Positions 1 through 8,181 of a stretch of 34,979 bases of DNA are shown here, piece by piece (position 1 is the stretch's first letter; every line of letters begins with the position of its first letter). Under the pieces are notes generated by a model. That model made no database searches. It was not told the origin of the DNA and was given only the letters and a program-made list of their open reading frames with translations. A program made the translations under genes and the position numbers. The DNA is taken from positions 1,687 to 36,665 of the forward strand of contig PNBD01000021.1 of NCBI GenBank assembly GCA_003135855.1, given 5' to 3'. The stretch comes from Deltaproteobacteria bacterium. GTDB taxonomy: Bacteria > Desulfobacterota > Binatia > Binatales > Binataceae.

Positions 1-92
1 CAGAGTAGCTATTCGTTCCTGCGATCGTAAATTTCAAGCCCGCGATTCCGCTCGCGCGCTCGATGACGATTTTGACAATTCGTTCGCGGCGC
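1..92. other. Window-edge non-coding stretch
   Basis: I see no convincing gene here. It lies downstream of the stop codon of the minus-strand secreted protein that ends at 93. There is no obvious hairpin followed by a T-run. Confidence 0.4.
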
Positions 93-845
93 TCAGCCGC
101 AATCTCCCATCGGGCTGCGAACCTTCGCGATGCCGCCATTGATAGGAGTGCAGACCGGCGCCAGCGTATCGGAGCCCTCCGCAGTCGATCCCTTGGTTGC
201 ATCCGCGCTTACGGAAGAGCCATCTATGCTGCATCCGGCCGTCGCGATGCTGCCAGCGTCATCGGCGTTCGCGGTGGCTTTGCAGGCGGCCCCCGCGATC
301 GCCAACGCCCCGACGCCGGTGCCGGCGCCGGTGTCTTTGGCCGACGCTTTCGCCTTGCCGCCCGGGACCTCGGCGAAAGATTCGACTTCGGTTCCAACTC
401 CCGATGAACTTGAGACCGCGGTGCCACCGTCGCCGTTCGCGCCCGCGAAGCCGCCTGTCCTCGCGGTCGCGGTGCCCTTGCCGCCGGCTTCGCCGCTTGC
501 GCTCGCGACACTATCCGCGCCGCTTGCGGTTGCCTTAGCCGTCCCGCCATCTCCAGTCGCGCCTGCCTTACCCTTGTCCTTCGCGTGCGCGGTCGCGGCG
601 CCCATGTTCTTAGCCTGGGCTGCCGCCACGCCAAGGTCCGAGGCATGGGCCTTCGCCTTGTTGGGTGAGCCGATTGAGGCAAGGCAAAGGGCCTCAGTGC
701 CGTCGGCATTCAGATTCGTGACGTCCGTTGCTGTCGTCGAGCATGATTCCTCGTCCGAGGCCGCCCACGCGTCGGTTCGGGCCACGGTGAGCGCAAATAC
801 CACCGCGGCTATTGCCACCCCTACCTGAACGATTCGTGTCTGCAT
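93..845 (-). CDS. Secreted Ala/Gly/Ser/Thr-rich repeat protein, function unknown
   Basis: A 250-residue protein that I do not recognise. The N-terminus is a clear Sec signal peptide: basic start (MQTR), a hydrophobic core at about residues 6-21 and an Ala-rich cleavage region ending near residue 28 (TDAWA). The mature part is low-complexity, with alternating x-A-x-A patterns (AKAHA, TAKATA, TATARTG) broken by Gly-rich turns at roughly 18-20-residue spacing, which could form a beta-solenoid or an extended fibrous region. Six cysteines lie outside the repeat core, near both ends. I chose the ATG at 845 because the signal peptide begins there and a purine-rich GGGAAGGG lies just upstream; the frame is open further upstream, but that extension would bury the signal peptide. 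A surface or extracellular structural role is inference only. Confidence 0.6.
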   Translation of the reverse strand: MQTRIVQVGVAIAAVVFALTVARTDAWAASDEESCSTTATDVTNLNADGTEALCLASIGSPNKAKAHASDLGVAAAQAKNMGAATAHAKDKGKAGATGDGGTAKATASGADSVASASGEAGGKGTATARTGGFAGANGDGGTAVSSSSGVGTEVESFAEVPGGKAKASAKDTGAGTGVGALAIAGAACKATANADDAGSIATAGCSIDGSSVSADATKGSTAEGSDTLAPVCTPINGGIAKVRSPMGDCG

Positions 846-1164
846 AAATTCGCCCTTCCCAGTGCTCGACCGGGAAGTAGCCTGATGGCCCTTGTTCCAG
901 AAAAGGGTTTGCGCGACTTGGCGACCGCATTCGTCACAGCTCTCGATGCTGAGTCGCACGCAGGCCGGCACCACCAGCTAATCCGGGATTTCCATTTTGG
1001 AGTCTCCGATCTCACCTCCCTATAGGCCAGACAGGCTATGTGTTCAAGGATTCAGCCCGGAAGAAAACCATCCTGGCTGCTGAACGGCGGCACCATCAGA
1101 TACCAGCCCACAAGCGCGAGCGCGGCGGCGTGGCGGAACCTCATCCTCGCAAAGCGCCAATCCG
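846..1164. other. Intergenic region between secreted-protein gene and broken hydrolase
   Basis: About 320 bp between divergent genes. On the minus strand a GGAG-type ribosome site precedes a five-codon reading frame (MEIPD, start at 995) that ends in TAG at 978-980 and is then open, in frame, into the secreted-protein gene. It may be a leader peptide or chance. No convincing promoter hexamers, RNA gene or repeat were found. The plus-strand end could hold the decayed 5' end of the hydrolase, whose frame is open back to a TGA at 1081 but has no start codon upstream of the GTG at 1165. Confidence 0.35.
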
Positions 1165-1898
1165 GTGATCATTAAGGGCGAAGGCGCGCCCGTGGTTTAT
1201 CTTCACGGTCCCTTCGGCCAGGAATGGGACGGATTCCTCGACGACCCGGCGGCGCATCGCCGCGTCTATGCACCTGTGCATGCCGGTGCGGAGGAAACCG
1301 AGGATCTCGAGCAGCTTGACGGGCTGTCAGATCTGATTCTGTACTACGACGATCTGTTTGACCGTCTCGGGCTCGAGCGGTTGATCTGATCGGGCATTCG
1401 TTCGGCGGAATGGTTGCGGCGGAGTATGCGGCGACGTTCCGCGATCGCGTGCGCAAGCTGGTGCTGATCGACGCGATGGGATTATGGCATGACGACGCGC
1501 CCATCGCGGATCATCTGCTGGTTTCGCCGGAGAAGCTGGTGAAGCTGCTGTTTCATGATCCATCGAAGCCGGAAGTCAAAGCGAAGCTCGCGATGCCGGC
1601 GGAGCGCGAGGCGCTGAACGCCGCGATAGTAGATCGCTTCGGCGCGCTGGCAAGCACCTCGCATTTCATACATCCGATTCCAGAGCGCGGGCTGAAGCGG
1701 CGGCTAAGGCGGATCACGGCGGAGACTCTCGTGCTATGGGGCGCGCAAGATGCGCTGGTCCCGCCATCTTATGCAGCGGAATTTGTTGCCCTGATTCCGA
1801 ACGCGCGCGCTCTGATGATTCAAGGAGCGGGTCACCTGCCGCAAATCGAGCAGCGCCAACTTGTTTCGGAGCATCTGGCTAGATTTCTGAGGGACTAG
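1165..1898 (+). pseudogene. Alpha/beta-hydrolase, split by a frameshift near 1385
   Basis: Two reading frames together make one alpha/beta-hydrolase of about 245 residues. The first (1165-1389) carries the oxyanion-loop motif VVYLHG and ends at GLERLI then TGA. The second frame, open from before 1383, reads LIGHSFGGM, the nucleophile elbow with catalytic Ser. It continues through WGAQDALVP (acid Asp) and GAGHLPQIE (His) to a normal end. The triad is therefore intact but lies across the break. Adding one base near 1384 would restore GLERLxLIGHSFGG, so the lesion is a net one-base deletion, either real or a sequencing error. The only start in the first frame is a GTG at 1165, and the protein begins short of the usual N-terminal strand. 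Substrate is unknown; such hydrolases often serve C-C bond or ester hydrolysis in aromatic catabolism. Confidence 0.75.
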
Positions 1899-1971
1899 CT
1901 CTGCCGGCGACACTGACGACTGGCCACTTAAGCTCTTAAGCCGCCAACCTAGGTGTGATACTAGTTGTCGA

Positions 1972-2298
1972 ATGCTATACGAACTGCGAATTTATCATTG
2001 CATGCCGGGCAAGTTGCCCGCCTTGCTGACGCGTTTCGAGACCGCAACCGTTGCCCTGTTCGAGAAGCACGGCATCCAGCAAGTTGGCTTCTGGACGGTA
2101 GCAATCGGGGAATCGAACGCAGACCTTTACTACATCCTGAAATGGGATTCGCTGGATGAGCGCGAAAAGAAATTCGCGGCCTTTCAGGCGGATCCGGCCT
2201 GGGTTGCGGCACGCGCCAAGAGCGAGGAAGGCGGCCCACTAATCGCGTCGTTCAGCAATTCGATTCTAACGCCTACCAAGTTTTCCTCACTGAAGTAG
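1972..2298 (+). CDS. NIPSNAP-family protein
   Basis: A 108-residue single-domain protein that starts MLYELRIYHCMPGK and continues through FEKHGIQQVGFWT and LYYILKWDSLDER to a short C-terminal tail. This is the pattern of the NIPSNAP family, small ferredoxin-like alpha+beta-barrel proteins that usually form dimers and often sit in catabolic clusters beside oxygenases and CoA-ligases. No catalytic residues are defined for the bacterial members, so the biochemical role is unknown. Length is normal for a one-domain member. The ribosome site is weak. The gene converges on the Rieske beta subunit with only 7 bp between the two stop codons. Confidence 0.85.
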   Translation: MLYELRIYHCMPGKLPALLTRFETATVALFEKHGIQQVGFWTVAIGESNADLYYILKWDSLDEREKKFAAFQADPAWVAARAKSEEGGPLIASFSNSILTPTKFSSLK

Positions 2299-2305
2299 AG
2301 CGTCG

Positions 2306-2797
2306 TTACAGAATGAAGCTGATCTTGCCGTGCGGACGGAGCGCTTCGTTGTCCAAGATGGCCCTTCTTTCCCGAATTTTCAGATCGTTGCCCTTACGGA
2401 CCAGCTTGTAGTCGTAGTGTCCGATGTAAGTGTCGACCGACTCGTAGCGCATCCGATGCACCGCGAAGTTGGCGGTCACAAGGATGTTCTCGCCAACGGC
2501 TGCGACCACGCGCACATTGGCGATCATGCGGCGGGTGCGCGAGCGTGGATTTTCCGACCACGCCGCCTTGCCGAGCAACTGCTTCACGCGAGATCGGATC
2601 CGGACCGCGTCATCCGCGATTATGAATAGCGTATTTCGCGAGTCACCTTCGGGAACGTCAGTCGGCGGGACCTCATAGACGGCGTCTTCAGTGAGAAGTT
2701 CGAGCCACTCGTCGAGCCGCCACTCATCGAGCAACGCGGCTTCCTTGTAGAGAAGGTCCTCGACTTCATTGCGGCTCGGTAGTTCGGTCGTGCTCAT
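2306..2797 (-). CDS. Aromatic-ring-hydroxylating dioxygenase, beta subunit
   Basis: A 163-residue SnoaL/NTF2-like cone protein matching the small subunit of Rieske ring-hydroxylating oxygenases. Typical signatures are the N-terminal helix VEDLLYKEAALLDEWRLDEW, the strand region LTEDAVYEVP, and C-terminal RRAILDNEALR with HGKISFIL. The beta subunit is structural and supports the alpha3beta3 hexamer. The ATG at 2797 overlaps the alpha-subunit stop in an ATGA arrangement, which fixes the start and implies translational coupling; the longer open frame upstream is only a shadow of the alpha gene. It is the last gene of the minus-strand catabolic operon that begins with the FadR-type regulator. Confidence 0.92.
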   Translation of the reverse strand: MSTTELPSRNEVEDLLYKEAALLDEWRLDEWLELLTEDAVYEVPPTDVPEGDSRNTLFIIADDAVRIRSRVKQLLGKAAWSENPRSRTRRMIANVRVVAAVGENILVTANFAVHRMRYESVDTYIGHYDYKLVRKGNDLKIRERRAILDNEALRPHGKISFIL

Positions 2798-4086
2798 GCT
2801 GCTTTCCTCGCGCGCCTTAGCTGCGGTTCGGTCATCAACTGATTCCAGCGACGCCAGAACGCGCGCATCTGCAGTTCGTCGGTGATCGACGGATGCTCGC
2901 GCTTCATGCCGCGCGAGATGTCGGACCATCCGACTTCACGATTGGCAAAGCCGCGCTGACAGGACTCGAGCATCTCGACGTCGTCGGGCGTGGCGAATCC
3001 GCCGGGGCCGAGGAAGGTCAGGAAGTTGTCGAGGCGCAGCGCCGAGTCCTCCGCGCTCTCGTCCGCGGGCGCCAACGCCCACGCGTTCACCTCCATGTAG
3101 TCGGGCGAAACCGGATAGAAGGTGCGGACCGTGATCGCCATGATGTCGTTGATTACGAGATTGGGAAAAATTCCAAGGTTGCGGCTGGTCTCGCAGATGC
3201 GCCGGGCGCGCTCGGGACCGAAGCGTTCGTCGAATCGGCGCCGCAATTGCTCAAAATGCTCCTTGCGATGCTCACCGAAGGGCGCGACCCAGTGTGCGAT
3301 CGGACGGCCCCACGCGCTCTGATACTCGACCACAGCGTGGCCATTGCCGAGATCAACCGCCTGCTGTCGCGCGGGAGCTGTGAGGTTGCTGTTTTTGAAG
3401 TCGATGCCGATGTCGTTGAGAAAACTGAAATAGCGCTGATGAGTCGGCAGGCCGTGATAACCGTCGTAGCTGTTCTCCACCAACAGCTTCCAGTTGGCGC
3501 GTGCGCTGTACGATTGCTGCCCGGCGACGATCTTCATTCCAAGTTCGGACTGATCTGCAACCAGATCGAGGTACTCGCGCGCGCCGGCGAGGTAGTCATA
3601 TAGGCTCTGCGCCGCGGGATCGAAGCAGGCGAAAATGAATCCGCGATAATTGTCCACCTGCGGCGGTGAGGCCAACCCCATTTCGTCGCGCTTGAATGCG
3701 TCGCTGTAGGAGTCTTCGCCCGGCACTCCGACCAATTGACCGCGCGAGTTGTAGGTCCACGCGTGATACGGGCATTGGAACGTCCTGGCATTGCCGGACT
3801 TCTGGCGACAGACCAGTGAGCCGCGATGAGTGCAGGTATTTAGCAGGACGCGCACGACGCTGTCGTCGCCGCGCGCGAGGATCATTGGCCGGCCCGCGAC
3901 GTTGCGCGAGCGATAGTCACTGGCGTGCGGCACCTCGGACTCGTGCCCGACATAGATCCAGCACTTGTCGAAGACTCGACGCCGCTCCTCGTGGAGGCAT
4001 TCCGGATCGGTAAATGCGCGACGATTGACGCGAAACAATCCCGCGTCCTGATCATCGATGATGTAGTTCTCAGCCGATTTATCCAT
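2794..4086 (-). CDS. Rieske aromatic-ring-hydroxylating dioxygenase, alpha subunit
   Basis: A 430-residue catalytic subunit of a Rieske non-haem iron oxygenase. The N-terminal Rieske domain has the [2Fe-2S] ligands C85-x-H87 and C105-x2-H108 (in CTHRG and CPYHAW). The C-terminal domain has the mononuclear iron motif D208-x2-H211-x4-H216 in ENSYDGYHGLPTH and a later Asp-rich stretch (ATPDDVEMLE) that probably supplies the carboxylate ligand. Length is normal. The start at 4086 is preceded by AGGAGAGG at good spacing. Expected role: cis-dihydroxylation of an aromatic or related substrate with electrons from a ferredoxin. No ferredoxin or reductase gene is seen in the window, so these must be encoded elsewhere. 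It lies 35 bp after the SDR gene, which probably encodes the matching dihydrodiol dehydrogenase. The substrate cannot be read from sequence. Confidence 0.95.
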   Translation of the reverse strand: MDKSAENYIIDDQDAGLFRVNRRAFTDPECLHEERRRVFDKCWIYVGHESEVPHASDYRSRNVAGRPMILARGDDSVVRVLLNTCTHRGSLVCRQKSGNARTFQCPYHAWTYNSRGQLVGVPGEDSYSDAFKRDEMGLASPPQVDNYRGFIFACFDPAAQSLYDYLAGAREYLDLVADQSELGMKIVAGQQSYSARANWKLLVENSYDGYHGLPTHQRYFSFLNDIGIDFKNSNLTAPARQQAVDLGNGHAVVEYQSAWGRPIAHWVAPFGEHRKEHFEQLRRRFDERFGPERARRICETSRNLGIFPNLVINDIMAITVRTFYPVSPDYMEVNAWALAPADESAEDSALRLDNFLTFLGPGGFATPDDVEMLESCQRGFANREVGWSDISRGMKREHPSITDELQMRAFWRRWNQLMTEPQLRRARKAA

Positions 4087-4121
4087 GATACCTCTCCTGC
4101 ATTCGACGGCGTGCGTCAGTT

Positions 4122-4934
4122 CTACTTGTCGGACGGATTCCAGGCCCAGTAACGCGCGATCGCGCCCGCATCGACGCGGAGATCGGTGCCCGTGATCATC
4201 TCGGCGTCGTCCGATGCGAGAAAAACCACGGCGCGTCCATAGTCGCTCGGCCTCGGCAGCTTTAGCATCGGCACGCCCCTGCGAAACGGCTCGAACGCCT
4301 GCTTCAATTGGTCGGCGTTGCGAACGGTGCGGCCCCATCGAGCGGCGCGCTCCAATGACTCGGAAGGATCGGTCGCGGTCGGTGTAAGGCTGTTGACGCG
4401 GATGCTGCGCGCGACCAGTTCCATCGCGGCCGAGCGCGTGAAATTCAAAAGACCGCTCTTGCCGGTGCAATACGCGATGTTGTTCGGCTCGCCCTGATGT
4501 CCCGCGGTCGAAATAATATTGATGATGCTGCCCTTGCGATTCTGTTCGATCATCGACTTGGCGACATGCTTCGTGAACAGGAAAGTGCCGGTGAGAATGA
4601 TCTCGAGCTGGCGCTGCCATTCATCGAGCGGCATGTCGAGCACGCCTTTCTTGTTGAAGATGGCGGCGCTGTTCACGAGGATATCAATTCCCGCGAACGA
4701 CTCGCGCGCCGCAGCGACTGACGCGACTACCTGGCGCTCGTCGGTGACGTCGCAGGTTACGCCGATCGCGCGGCCACCCGTGCTCTTGATGTAGCGCGCG
4801 CAGTCGGCGGCATTGTCGGCGCGCGCGTCGACGCAGACGAGCGCGGCGCCCTCGGCCGCGAGACCCTCGGCGATACCGCCACCGATATTCGTGCTGGTCC
4901 CGGTGACCAGGGCCACCTTTCCTTTCAATTTCAT
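4122..4934 (-). CDS. SDR-family dehydrogenase (probable cis-dihydrodiol dehydrogenase)
   Basis: A 270-residue classical short-chain dehydrogenase/reductase. It has the NAD(P)-binding TGTSTNIGGG at residues 11-20, DV at 62-63, NSA at 88-90 in place of NNAG, catalytic S142 and the Y155-x3-K159 pair (YCTGK). The C-terminal GTDLRVDAGAI matches the family. An acidic residue (D36, in VDAR) at the end of beta2 favours NAD over NADP. Placed between a Rieske oxygenase and an extradiol ring-cleavage enzyme, it most likely oxidises the cis-dihydrodiol to a catechol-type product; this role is inferred from context. Spacing is 35 bp to the Rieske alpha gene and 33 bp from the extradiol gene, so co-transcription is likely. 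Confidence 0.9.
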   Translation of the reverse strand: MKLKGKVALVTGTSTNIGGGIAEGLAAEGAALVCVDARADNAADCARYIKSTGGRAIGVTCDVTDERQVVASVAAARESFAGIDILVNSAAIFNKKGVLDMPLDEWQRQLEIILTGTFLFTKHVAKSMIEQNRKGSIINIISTAGHQGEPNNIAYCTGKSGLLNFTRSAAMELVARSIRVNSLTPTATDPSESLERAARWGRTVRNADQLKQAFEPFRRGVPMLKLPRPSDYGRAVVFLASDDAEMITGTDLRVDAGAIARYWAWNPSDK

Positions 4935-4967
4935 CTCGGCTCTCCGCGATCGTCGATCGGCGGCCGT

Positions 4968-6011
4968 TCAACGCGGCGGCGGCGCCATCAGGAAACATTT
5001 CGAGGAATTAAAAATCCAGGTATCGATGAATTCGGTTTCGGCAGGCTTCCGATGGAGTTCGCTGAGCGCGCCGGCAAGGCACATCCAGTTGAGAATTTCC
5101 TGCTGGCCGCTTGCCTCGACTGACGACGCGGGATAGTTCCGCCACGCGTCGTAATTGCCCGCGCGCAAGGCGTCGAACAGCGTGCGATCGGCGGGCGTGT
5201 CCGGATAGAGGAAATGATTCTTCTCGGTGAGAAAGGCGTGCGACCATCCCGACGACGCAATCAGCGCGACCCGCCACGGACTCTTCGCGAAGATGCGTGC
5301 GGTTGCGGCGCCGAGGTCGAACAATCTTCGCGGCGTGGGTGCCGGCGGATCGAGCTGCGCCTCCGACGGCGGATTTTCGAACATCGGCAGACCGCCGCGC
5401 TGAGCGATCACTTTGCGCCCGTAACAATTGATCGCGAATGGAATGATTGGATACGGAAACCCTTTGCGATCGTAATCGAGGTAGAGCACCGCATTGGCGA
5501 ACGCGTGGCCCAGCGGATGATGCAGCGGCTTGTAGGAATACGCGGTATCGAAGCCGGCCTCGATCAGGCCGCCGGCAAGATATTTCGCGGCAGTCACGTC
5601 GCCGGGGATATGGAACTTTTTGTCGGCCGGATCATGCCACACGTTGTGCGCGGGCGGAGCGAACTCGAATGATTCGTGCGCGTAGATGCAATACGGCGGG
5701 ACCACGTCCTCGCGGAAATTTTCGTACTGATCGTCGCCCCACACGACGATAAAATCGGGGCGAAACTCGTCGATTTGCGCGCGCGCCTTGCGCAGCGATT
5801 GCCGCAGCCGCTCGCGATGCTTGCCCGCGGCGCTCGTGCCCTCGTCGTTGCCCCATTCCGCGCGCATCGCGTCGGGCCAGTTTTCCACGCGCCGGAATTT
5901 TTCGGGCAGATGCGGATTCTGGAGCATCCGCTTGAGAATCCACGACATCGATTCGTCGGCGCCCGCCAGCGGCGGATAGTGAGTTATTCCTGCCGCGAGA
6001 ATCTCACCCAT
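4968..6011 (-). CDS. Class III (LigB-type) extradiol ring-cleavage dioxygenase
   Basis: A 347-residue protein of the LigB/PCA-4,5-dioxygenase catalytic-subunit superfamily, which uses Fe(II) to cleave catechol-type rings next to the hydroxyls. Visible signatures are the N-terminal GITHYPPL with ligand candidate H11, the WGDDQYENF motif (residues 91-99), the HHPLGHAF block around H164-H169 that supplies the active-site histidine, SSGWSHAF (253-260) and the C-terminal segment SGQQEILNWMCLAGAL. Length is somewhat above a lone LigB domain. The start at 6011 has GGAGG upstream at good spacing. Its position between the CoA-transferase and the dihydrodiol dehydrogenase supports ring cleavage after the Rieske step. 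Substrate is unknown; relatives act on protocatechuate, gallate, 2,3-dihydroxyphenylpropionate and larger polycyclic catechols. Confidence 0.88.
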   Translation of the reverse strand: MGEILAAGITHYPPLAGADESMSWILKRMLQNPHLPEKFRRVENWPDAMRAEWGNDEGTSAAGKHRERLRQSLRKARAQIDEFRPDFIVVWGDDQYENFREDVVPPYCIYAHESFEFAPPAHNVWHDPADKKFHIPGDVTAAKYLAGGLIEAGFDTAYSYKPLHHPLGHAFANAVLYLDYDRKGFPYPIIPFAINCYGRKVIAQRGGLPMFENPPSEAQLDPPAPTPRRLFDLGAATARIFAKSPWRVALIASSGWSHAFLTEKNHFLYPDTPADRTLFDALRAGNYDAWRNYPASSVEASGQQEILNWMCLAGALSELHRKPAETEFIDTWIFNSSKCFLMAPPPR

Positions 6012-6061
6012 TTGATTGTCCTCCGATCCGGCTGCGGTTCATTTTCATTTCGTCGGACGCC

Positions 6062-7252
6062 TCAGGCGGCGCTGCTATCGTCGTGGAGAATCCGTTTCTC
6101 GTAAAGCGCCGCGATGCGATCTGTGGAATACCCCAATACGCCGGAAAGAACACGCGCGTTATCGCCGCCGAGTGCCGGTACATAGTTGCGAGCTTCGGCC
6201 GCGGCATTGGTAAATTTAAACGCCGGATTCGGCACTTTGAGCTGTCCCGCGCCGTCATCGATCACGCTGAAACTTCCCCGCTGCTCAAGATGCGGATGCT
6301 GAAGGGCCTCGCGCACAGTGTAATACCGCGAGCAAGGAACGCCTCCCCTGGTTAGTATGTCTTCGCACTCTTCGGCGGTCCGCGTCGAGGCCCACTCGTC
6401 GAGCATCGACATCAACGTCGTCCAATTCGCGGCCCTGCCCTTCGCCGTGCCGAAACGAGGATCAGCCGTCCATTCGGGATGACCGACCGCTCGCCCCAAC
6501 GCCTCAAAATTATTCGGCTTGACCGCGGCGATCATGATGAAGCCGTCTTTCGCGCGCGTCGGCTGAAACGCATTTGTGCGCTTCGATTGCGGAAACTGCG
6601 CTTCCTGAAATTCGTAGATGAGCATGCCGAGCACGCCGTCCATCATCGAGAGATCGATAGAATCGCCGCGGCCGGTGCGCTCACGCGCGAGCAGCGCTGA
6701 TTGAATCGCGCCGAACGCGTAAGTACCGCCGAGCACGTCGCCAACGAAGATGCCGGTATTGAGCGGGCGCTCGAGGCCGTTCTGATACGACAGGTTGACC
6801 AGGTCGAAGCCGCTCGCCGCGTGCAGCATCGGCGCATACGCGCTGCGGGTCGCCCACGGACCGCTTTGGCCGAAGCCCGAAATCGAGCAGTACACGAGCC
6901 GCGAGTTGAGTTTCGCAAGGGTCGCATAGTTGAGGCCGAGCCGCTGCATCACGCCGGGTCGCGAGTTCTCGACCAGCACGTCGGATTTGGCGGCGAGTTG
7001 CTGGACCAGTTCGATCGCGCCGGGTTGGCGCAGATCGATCGCGAGACTTTTCTTGCCGCAATTCAGATGAGCGAAGTAGGCGCTCTTGCCAGCGCGGATC
7101 GGCGGTTGCGTGCGGATGAAGTCACCTTCGGGCGGCTCGATCTTGATCACCTCGGCGCCGAGATCCGCGAGCAGCCGCGTGCAATACGGGCCCGACACGA
7201 TCGTCGTAAAATCGAGGACCCGCACGCCGCCCAGAATTTCGTCATTATTCAA
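6062..7252 (-). CDS. CaiB/BaiF (class III) CoA-transferase
   Basis: A 396-residue class III CoA-transferase, which moves CoA between acyl-CoA thioesters through an aspartyl-CoA intermediate. The N-terminus GVRVLDFTTIVSGPYCTRLLADLGAEVIKIE is diagnostic. D172 in FVGDVLGG is at the position of the catalytic Asp (D169 of formyl-CoA transferase), and GRGDSIDLSMMDG follows as expected. Length is typical. The start is uncertain: the frame opens with a TTG at 7252 and no strong ribosome site; an ATG at 7245 is out of frame and a GTG lies at codon 10. It is 16 bp after the FadR-type gene, so coupling is likely. In this operon it probably activates a carboxylic acid derived from ring cleavage, feeding the divergent acyl-CoA dehydrogenases (inference). 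Confidence 0.92.
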   Translation of the reverse strand: MNNDEILGGVRVLDFTTIVSGPYCTRLLADLGAEVIKIEPPEGDFIRTQPPIRAGKSAYFAHLNCGKKSLAIDLRQPGAIELVQQLAAKSDVLVENSRPGVMQRLGLNYATLAKLNSRLVYCSISGFGQSGPWATRSAYAPMLHAASGFDLVNLSYQNGLERPLNTGIFVGDVLGGTYAFGAIQSALLARERTGRGDSIDLSMMDGVLGMLIYEFQEAQFPQSKRTNAFQPTRAKDGFIMIAAVKPNNFEALGRAVGHPEWTADPRFGTAKGRAANWTTLMSMLDEWASTRTAEECEDILTRGGVPCSRYYTVREALQHPHLEQRGSFSVIDDGAGQLKVPNPAFKFTNAAAEARNYVPALGGDNARVLSGVLGYSTDRIAALYEKRILHDDSSAA

Positions 7253-7268
7253 TTTAAGACTTCGTCAT

Positions 7269-8093
7269 TCATTCGGCGGCCTCGGCGCGGTCCTTTTCTT
7301 TCAGCAGCGACAGGTAGTGGCGATTGAGGCGCTCGAGATGCTGCTCCATTTCCGCGACGGCCGCGTCGCTCTCGCCCGCTTCAAAATGCTTCATGAAACG
7401 CCGGCGCGAGGGGATCACCCAGGGATTTCGTTTTTGTCCGATCGCATGGATGAAGTGCTGCATCACGTCGATCAGCGCTTCCATCACGATCACCATCACC
7501 GGATTTTTGGTGGCGCGCGCGATGATGCGATGAAAGTCGAGATGGATCGCCGCCTGGTCGAAGAAGTCGATTTTCTCGCGCGCGGCGAGCTCTGCCGAGG
7601 CGATATTCGCGTTGAGCGCGTCGATGTCCTCCGCGGTCGCGCGTTCACACGCGGCGCGAACTGCGATCGATTCGATCATTACTCGCGCTTCGGTCAGATG
7701 CTCCGGCTGGATCGCTCCCATGTGGAACATGTCGCGCAGCCCGGTGATGATCGCGTCGCCGGTGCTCTCGCGCACAAAGGCGCCGCCGGTCGCGCCCTTT
7801 TGTAAGCGCAGCAGCCCGGCATTCTCGAGCGACCGAAGCGCCTCGCGCAGCGTGTTGCGCGACACCCCAAACTGTTCGGCGAGTACGCGTTCCGGCGGCA
7901 ATCGGTCGCCGGAGCGCAGCCGGCGAGCGGCCAGCTCCTTGCGGATCTGCAGCGCGATCTCTTCGAACGCGCGGGAGGTCTTGATCACGCGGAACTCCGC
8001 GGTTGAGCTTCCGCGCGTCTGGTTGTTGGTTGGAGCGGAGCCACGAATTTTTAGCGCGCCGTTGTTGACAGTGGTGGTGGGTTTGTGGTCCAT
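7269..8093 (-). CDS. FadR/GntR-family transcriptional regulator
   Basis: A regulator of about 274 residues with an N-terminal winged helix-turn-helix (RLPPERVLAEQFGVSRNTLREALRSLE, then the wing GATGGAFV) and a C-terminal all-helical FCD domain. The FCD domain has the expected Asp/His metal or effector site around LDFHRIIARATKNP and a conserved HFEAGESDAAVAEMEQHLERL helix. FCD regulators usually bind an organic acid or acyl-CoA and repress a neighbouring catabolic operon. I place the start at the ATG at 8093; in-frame ATGs at 8105 and 8111 are possible, and the latter has a GAGGAG 12 nt upstream. A perfect palindrome sits exactly at this 5' end (8094-8104). The gene leads the catabolic operon and diverges from two acyl-CoA dehydrogenase genes, so it probably controls both. 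Confidence 0.92.
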   Translation of the reverse strand: MDHKPTTTVNNGALKIRGSAPTNNQTRGSSTAEFRVIKTSRAFEEIALQIRKELAARRLRSGDRLPPERVLAEQFGVSRNTLREALRSLENAGLLRLQKGATGGAFVRESTGDAIITGLRDMFHMGAIQPEHLTEARVMIESIAVRAACERATAEDIDALNANIASAELAAREKIDFFDQAAIHLDFHRIIARATKNPVMVIVMEALIDVMQHFIHAIGQKRNPWVIPSRRRFMKHFEAGESDAAVAEMEQHLERLNRHYLSLLKEKDRAEAAE

Positions 8094-8104
8094 TGGTTCA
8101 ACCA
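8094..8104. promoter_or_regulatory. Candidate FadR-type operator palindrome
   Basis: TGGTTCAACCA is a perfect 5+1+5 inverted repeat. It resembles the TGGT-N-ACCA half-site pattern reported for FCD-type GntR regulators. It lies against the 5' end of the regulator gene and about 90 bp from the divergent acyl-CoA dehydrogenase start. A minus-strand TTGACA at 8138-8133 could be the -35 box of the regulator, which would place the palindrome close to its transcription start, fitting autorepression. Binding is inference. Confidence 0.5.
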
Positions 8105-8181
8105 TTAACATCTTGAGGCTGCGCTCCTCAAATGTCAAGCGCGAAGCTCAAGATACTTTTTGACAAATCAGACCAGCGAAC

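Noticed and set aside
130-828. Long plus-strand open frame rich in Ala, Pro and Val opposite the secreted repeat protein
   Set aside because: It is the antisense of a GC-rich Ala/Gly repeat gene. The minus-strand frame has a proper signal peptide and ribosome site; this one has neither.
978-995. Five-codon frame MEIPD ending in TAG, in frame with the secreted protein
   Set aside because: It has a ribosome-site-like sequence, but it is too short to separate from chance, and the open frame that follows has no recognisable domain before the signal peptide.
4087-4620. 178-residue extension of the Rieske alpha subunit
   Set aside because: It overlaps the SDR gene out of frame. The ATG at 4086 has a strong ribosome site and the normal N-terminus.
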